Below, in pieces: positions 62,874 through 64,000 of a stretch of DNA of 64,000 bases. Source of the stretch: CAVVYV01 sp963818205. Lineage in GTDB: Bacteria > Actinomycetota > Thermoleophilia > Solirubrobacterales > 70-9. The position numbers and the translations under genes are program-made. The notes beneath the pieces were generated by a model, which saw only the letters and a list, made by a program, of their open reading frames with translations, made no database searches and was not told where the DNA came from. Position 1 is the first letter of the stretch. Every line of letters starts with the position of its first letter. The DNA lies in contig CAWFRG010000015.1 in assembly GCA_963818205.1 (NCBI GenBank), forward strand, positions 38,905 through 102,904, in the 5' to 3' direction.

Positions 62874-63787
62874 TCAAGCAGGAGGGCCCTCCGGCGTTAC
62901 GCCGACCGCGAACATCGAGCGGGCGACATCGCGAAACGCCGCACCGGCGGCGGAGCTGTCATCGGTGCGCCAGATCAGCGCGGTCTCGAGCGGGTCCGGC
63001 GGGTCGTCGATGCGAACCGCGACTATTCCCTCCGGAAGGCTGCGCTCGACGGAGGCGGGCACCAGAGCCACGGCTGGGACGTCGCCGAGGATCTGAATCT
63101 CCCAGCCGGTGTGGAATGACTCGCTACGGATCTGGGGCTCGAACCCCCCGCGCCGGCAAAGTCCCACCATGAAGTCGTGGAGGCGTGGCGCCAGGTCACG
63201 AGGGAACATCAGGAACTGCTCTGGTCGCCAACGCGTCAACGGGTGTGGAGTCCGCTGCTGCGAGCGGGTGCGCCTCCGCCACCACCACCGCTACCGGCTC
63301 CCGCCGAGTCGTCAGGTAGGAGCAGTCGCTGACTCTCTCCGGGCAGAGCGAGATGGCGACGTCGATCTCGCCCGAGAGCAGCGCCGGAGGCATCTTCGCG
63401 TTCCACATCTGTTCCGTACGCACCTCGACGTCCGGGTGGTTGGTCCGAAACGCCTGTCCGAGCTCCGGCAGGATTTCGAAGCGCGCGCTCCAGCTGAAGG
63501 CCACCCTCAACATCCCGAGCTCCCCCGCTGCGGTGCGCCTCGCGTCGGATTCGGCGCGGTCCAGCTCGGTCAGCGTCCGCCGCGCCCCCTCGAGAAAGGC
63601 CCGACCGGCGTCCGTGAGTTGCACCTCGCGCGTGGTGCGCATAAACAGGTCGGTCCCGAGCTCCTGCTCGAGCTGCGGATGGCGACGCTGAGCGGCGGCT
63701 GCGCCATGTGCAGCCTCTCGGCCGCGCGGCTGAAGTTGAGCTCCTCTGCGACCGCGATGAAGTAGCGCAGGTGGCAAGCTCGAGCAT
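62874..63787 (-). pseudogene. LysR-family regulator (two frameshifts)
   Basis: A LysR-type regulator of about 304 residues when corrected. The N-terminal winged helix reads LRYFIAVAEELNFSRAAERL and HMAQPPLSVAIR, then shifts one base near 63675 to QLEQELGTDLFMRTTREVQL then TDAGRAFLEGAR. The effector domain follows (GELGMLRVAFSWSARFEILP, GEIDVAISLCPERVSDCSYL). A second shift near 63230 leads to the end RWRPEQFLMFPRDLAPRLHDF and SMFAVGVTPEGPPA. The corrected ATG is at 63787. It is divergent from the reductase gene at 63882, the usual arrangement of a LysR regulator and its target, with 94 bases between. Confidence 0.8.
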
Positions 63788-63881
63788 CGCAATGGCGATC
63801 GTACTCCCGCTCATAGCGAATCGGTCTAGCGTAAGACGCGAAAGGTGTTGCGCCTTTGCTGCGCGAGCCAATCTCAGGGCG

Positions 63882-64000
63882 ATGCAAATCGGGATCATCG
63901 GTGCGGGAAGCCTGGGCAGCGCACTCGGTCAGCGCCTCAGCGAGGGCGGGCACGAGGTCATGTTCGGCGGAGGAGGCTCTGCGCACGCAGTGGCCGGCGC
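63882..64000 (+). CDS. NAD(P)-binding reductase, start only (F420 reductase-like)
   Basis: Only the first 39 codons are in the window. MQIGIIGAGSLGSALGQRLS then EGGHEVMFGGG is a Rossmann strand-loop-helix with GxGxxG, followed by the second strand. The overall look (IGIIGAGSLGSALG, GHEVMFG) matches NADPH-dependent F420 reductases and related oxidoreductases. A lone Rossmann start cannot separate these families. It is divergent from the LysR gene and is its probable target. The gene runs off the right edge. Confidence 0.6.
   Translation, partial: MQIGIIGAGSLGSALGQRLSEGGHEVMFGGGGSAHAVAG

Overview
The window is very GC-rich DNA from a high-GC Gram-positive bacterium. The gene content suggests Actinomycetota of the Thermoleophilia/Solirubrobacterales type: a zinc ribbon-kinase-ATPase-cyclase fusion, a sigma factor with a long Gly/Ser tail, PspC-linked two-component genes, two cytochrome bd operons and divergent TetR/MFS genes. 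This placement is inferred from gene content and codon use. No rRNA or marker-gene comparison was possible.

Layout. 0-5 kb: pgi, a secreted DUF4394 protein, a HAD phosphatase and a homocysteine S-methyltransferase-like gene. 4.4-7.8 kb (minus strand): an envelope-stress operon of PspC/LiaF-like protein, small membrane protein, PspC-histidine kinase and LuxR-type regulator, joined by ATGA overlaps. 7.85-10 kb: a TetR gene and an MFS exporter, each preceded by a matching operator-like palindrome. 10-13.7 kb: a 51-residue CxxC protein, cydAB and a zinc metallopeptidase. 13.7-21 kb: a signalling block with a low-complexity membrane protein, a tailed sigma factor, an atypical Ser/Thr kinase and a 1442-residue fusion. 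21-28.7 kb: a large membrane protein, a universal stress protein, a secreted subtilase, tadA, a phosphotriesterase-family gene and pncB. 28.8-33.6 kb: a shattered membrane gene, two tRNA-Ser genes, ytoQ, a VOC protein, a cyclase-family hydrolase and a DUF389 protein. 33.7-41 kb: a SulP transporter, a cation/proton antiporter, an arylsulfatase and its formylglycine-generating enzyme; most are frameshifted. 41.2-43.3 kb: a 2-kb cassette bounded by two copies of a tRNA-Pro-derived attachment-like module. 43.5-52.2 kb: a tightly coupled operon zwf-GH15-GMC oxidoreductase-NDH-2-cydAB. 52-58.4 kb: a phosphodiesterase, a metallo-beta-lactamase-fold protein, a lipoprotein, a Cys-rich copper protein, an ArsM-like methyltransferase, a DUF4395 protein, an ArsR-rhodanese regulator and the stump of a persulfide-dioxygenase-like gene. 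58.5-64 kb: a two-component pair, an MMPL transporter, a LysR regulator and the start of an NAD(P)-binding reductase.

How the genes fit together. The 43.5-52.2 kb operon could form a compact path from stored sugar to oxygen: glucan or trehalose hydrolysis, oxidation of glucose-6-phosphate, dehydrogenases, NDH-2, quinone and bd oxidase. The 33.7-41 kb genes fit sulfate-ester use: ester cleavage, sulfatase activation and sulfate transport. The 54-58 kb genes look like a metal- and reactive-sulfur-stress patch.

Quality warning. Many genes are broken by single-base shifts that are almost all insertions, often a G placed between C and A. They cluster at 28.8-29.4, 33.9-40, 49.8-52.1 and 58-63.8 kb, while 16.7-26.4 and 40-49.7 kb are almost clean. 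Uncorrected sequencing or assembly errors are the simplest explanation, so most genes called frameshifted here may be intact in the organism.
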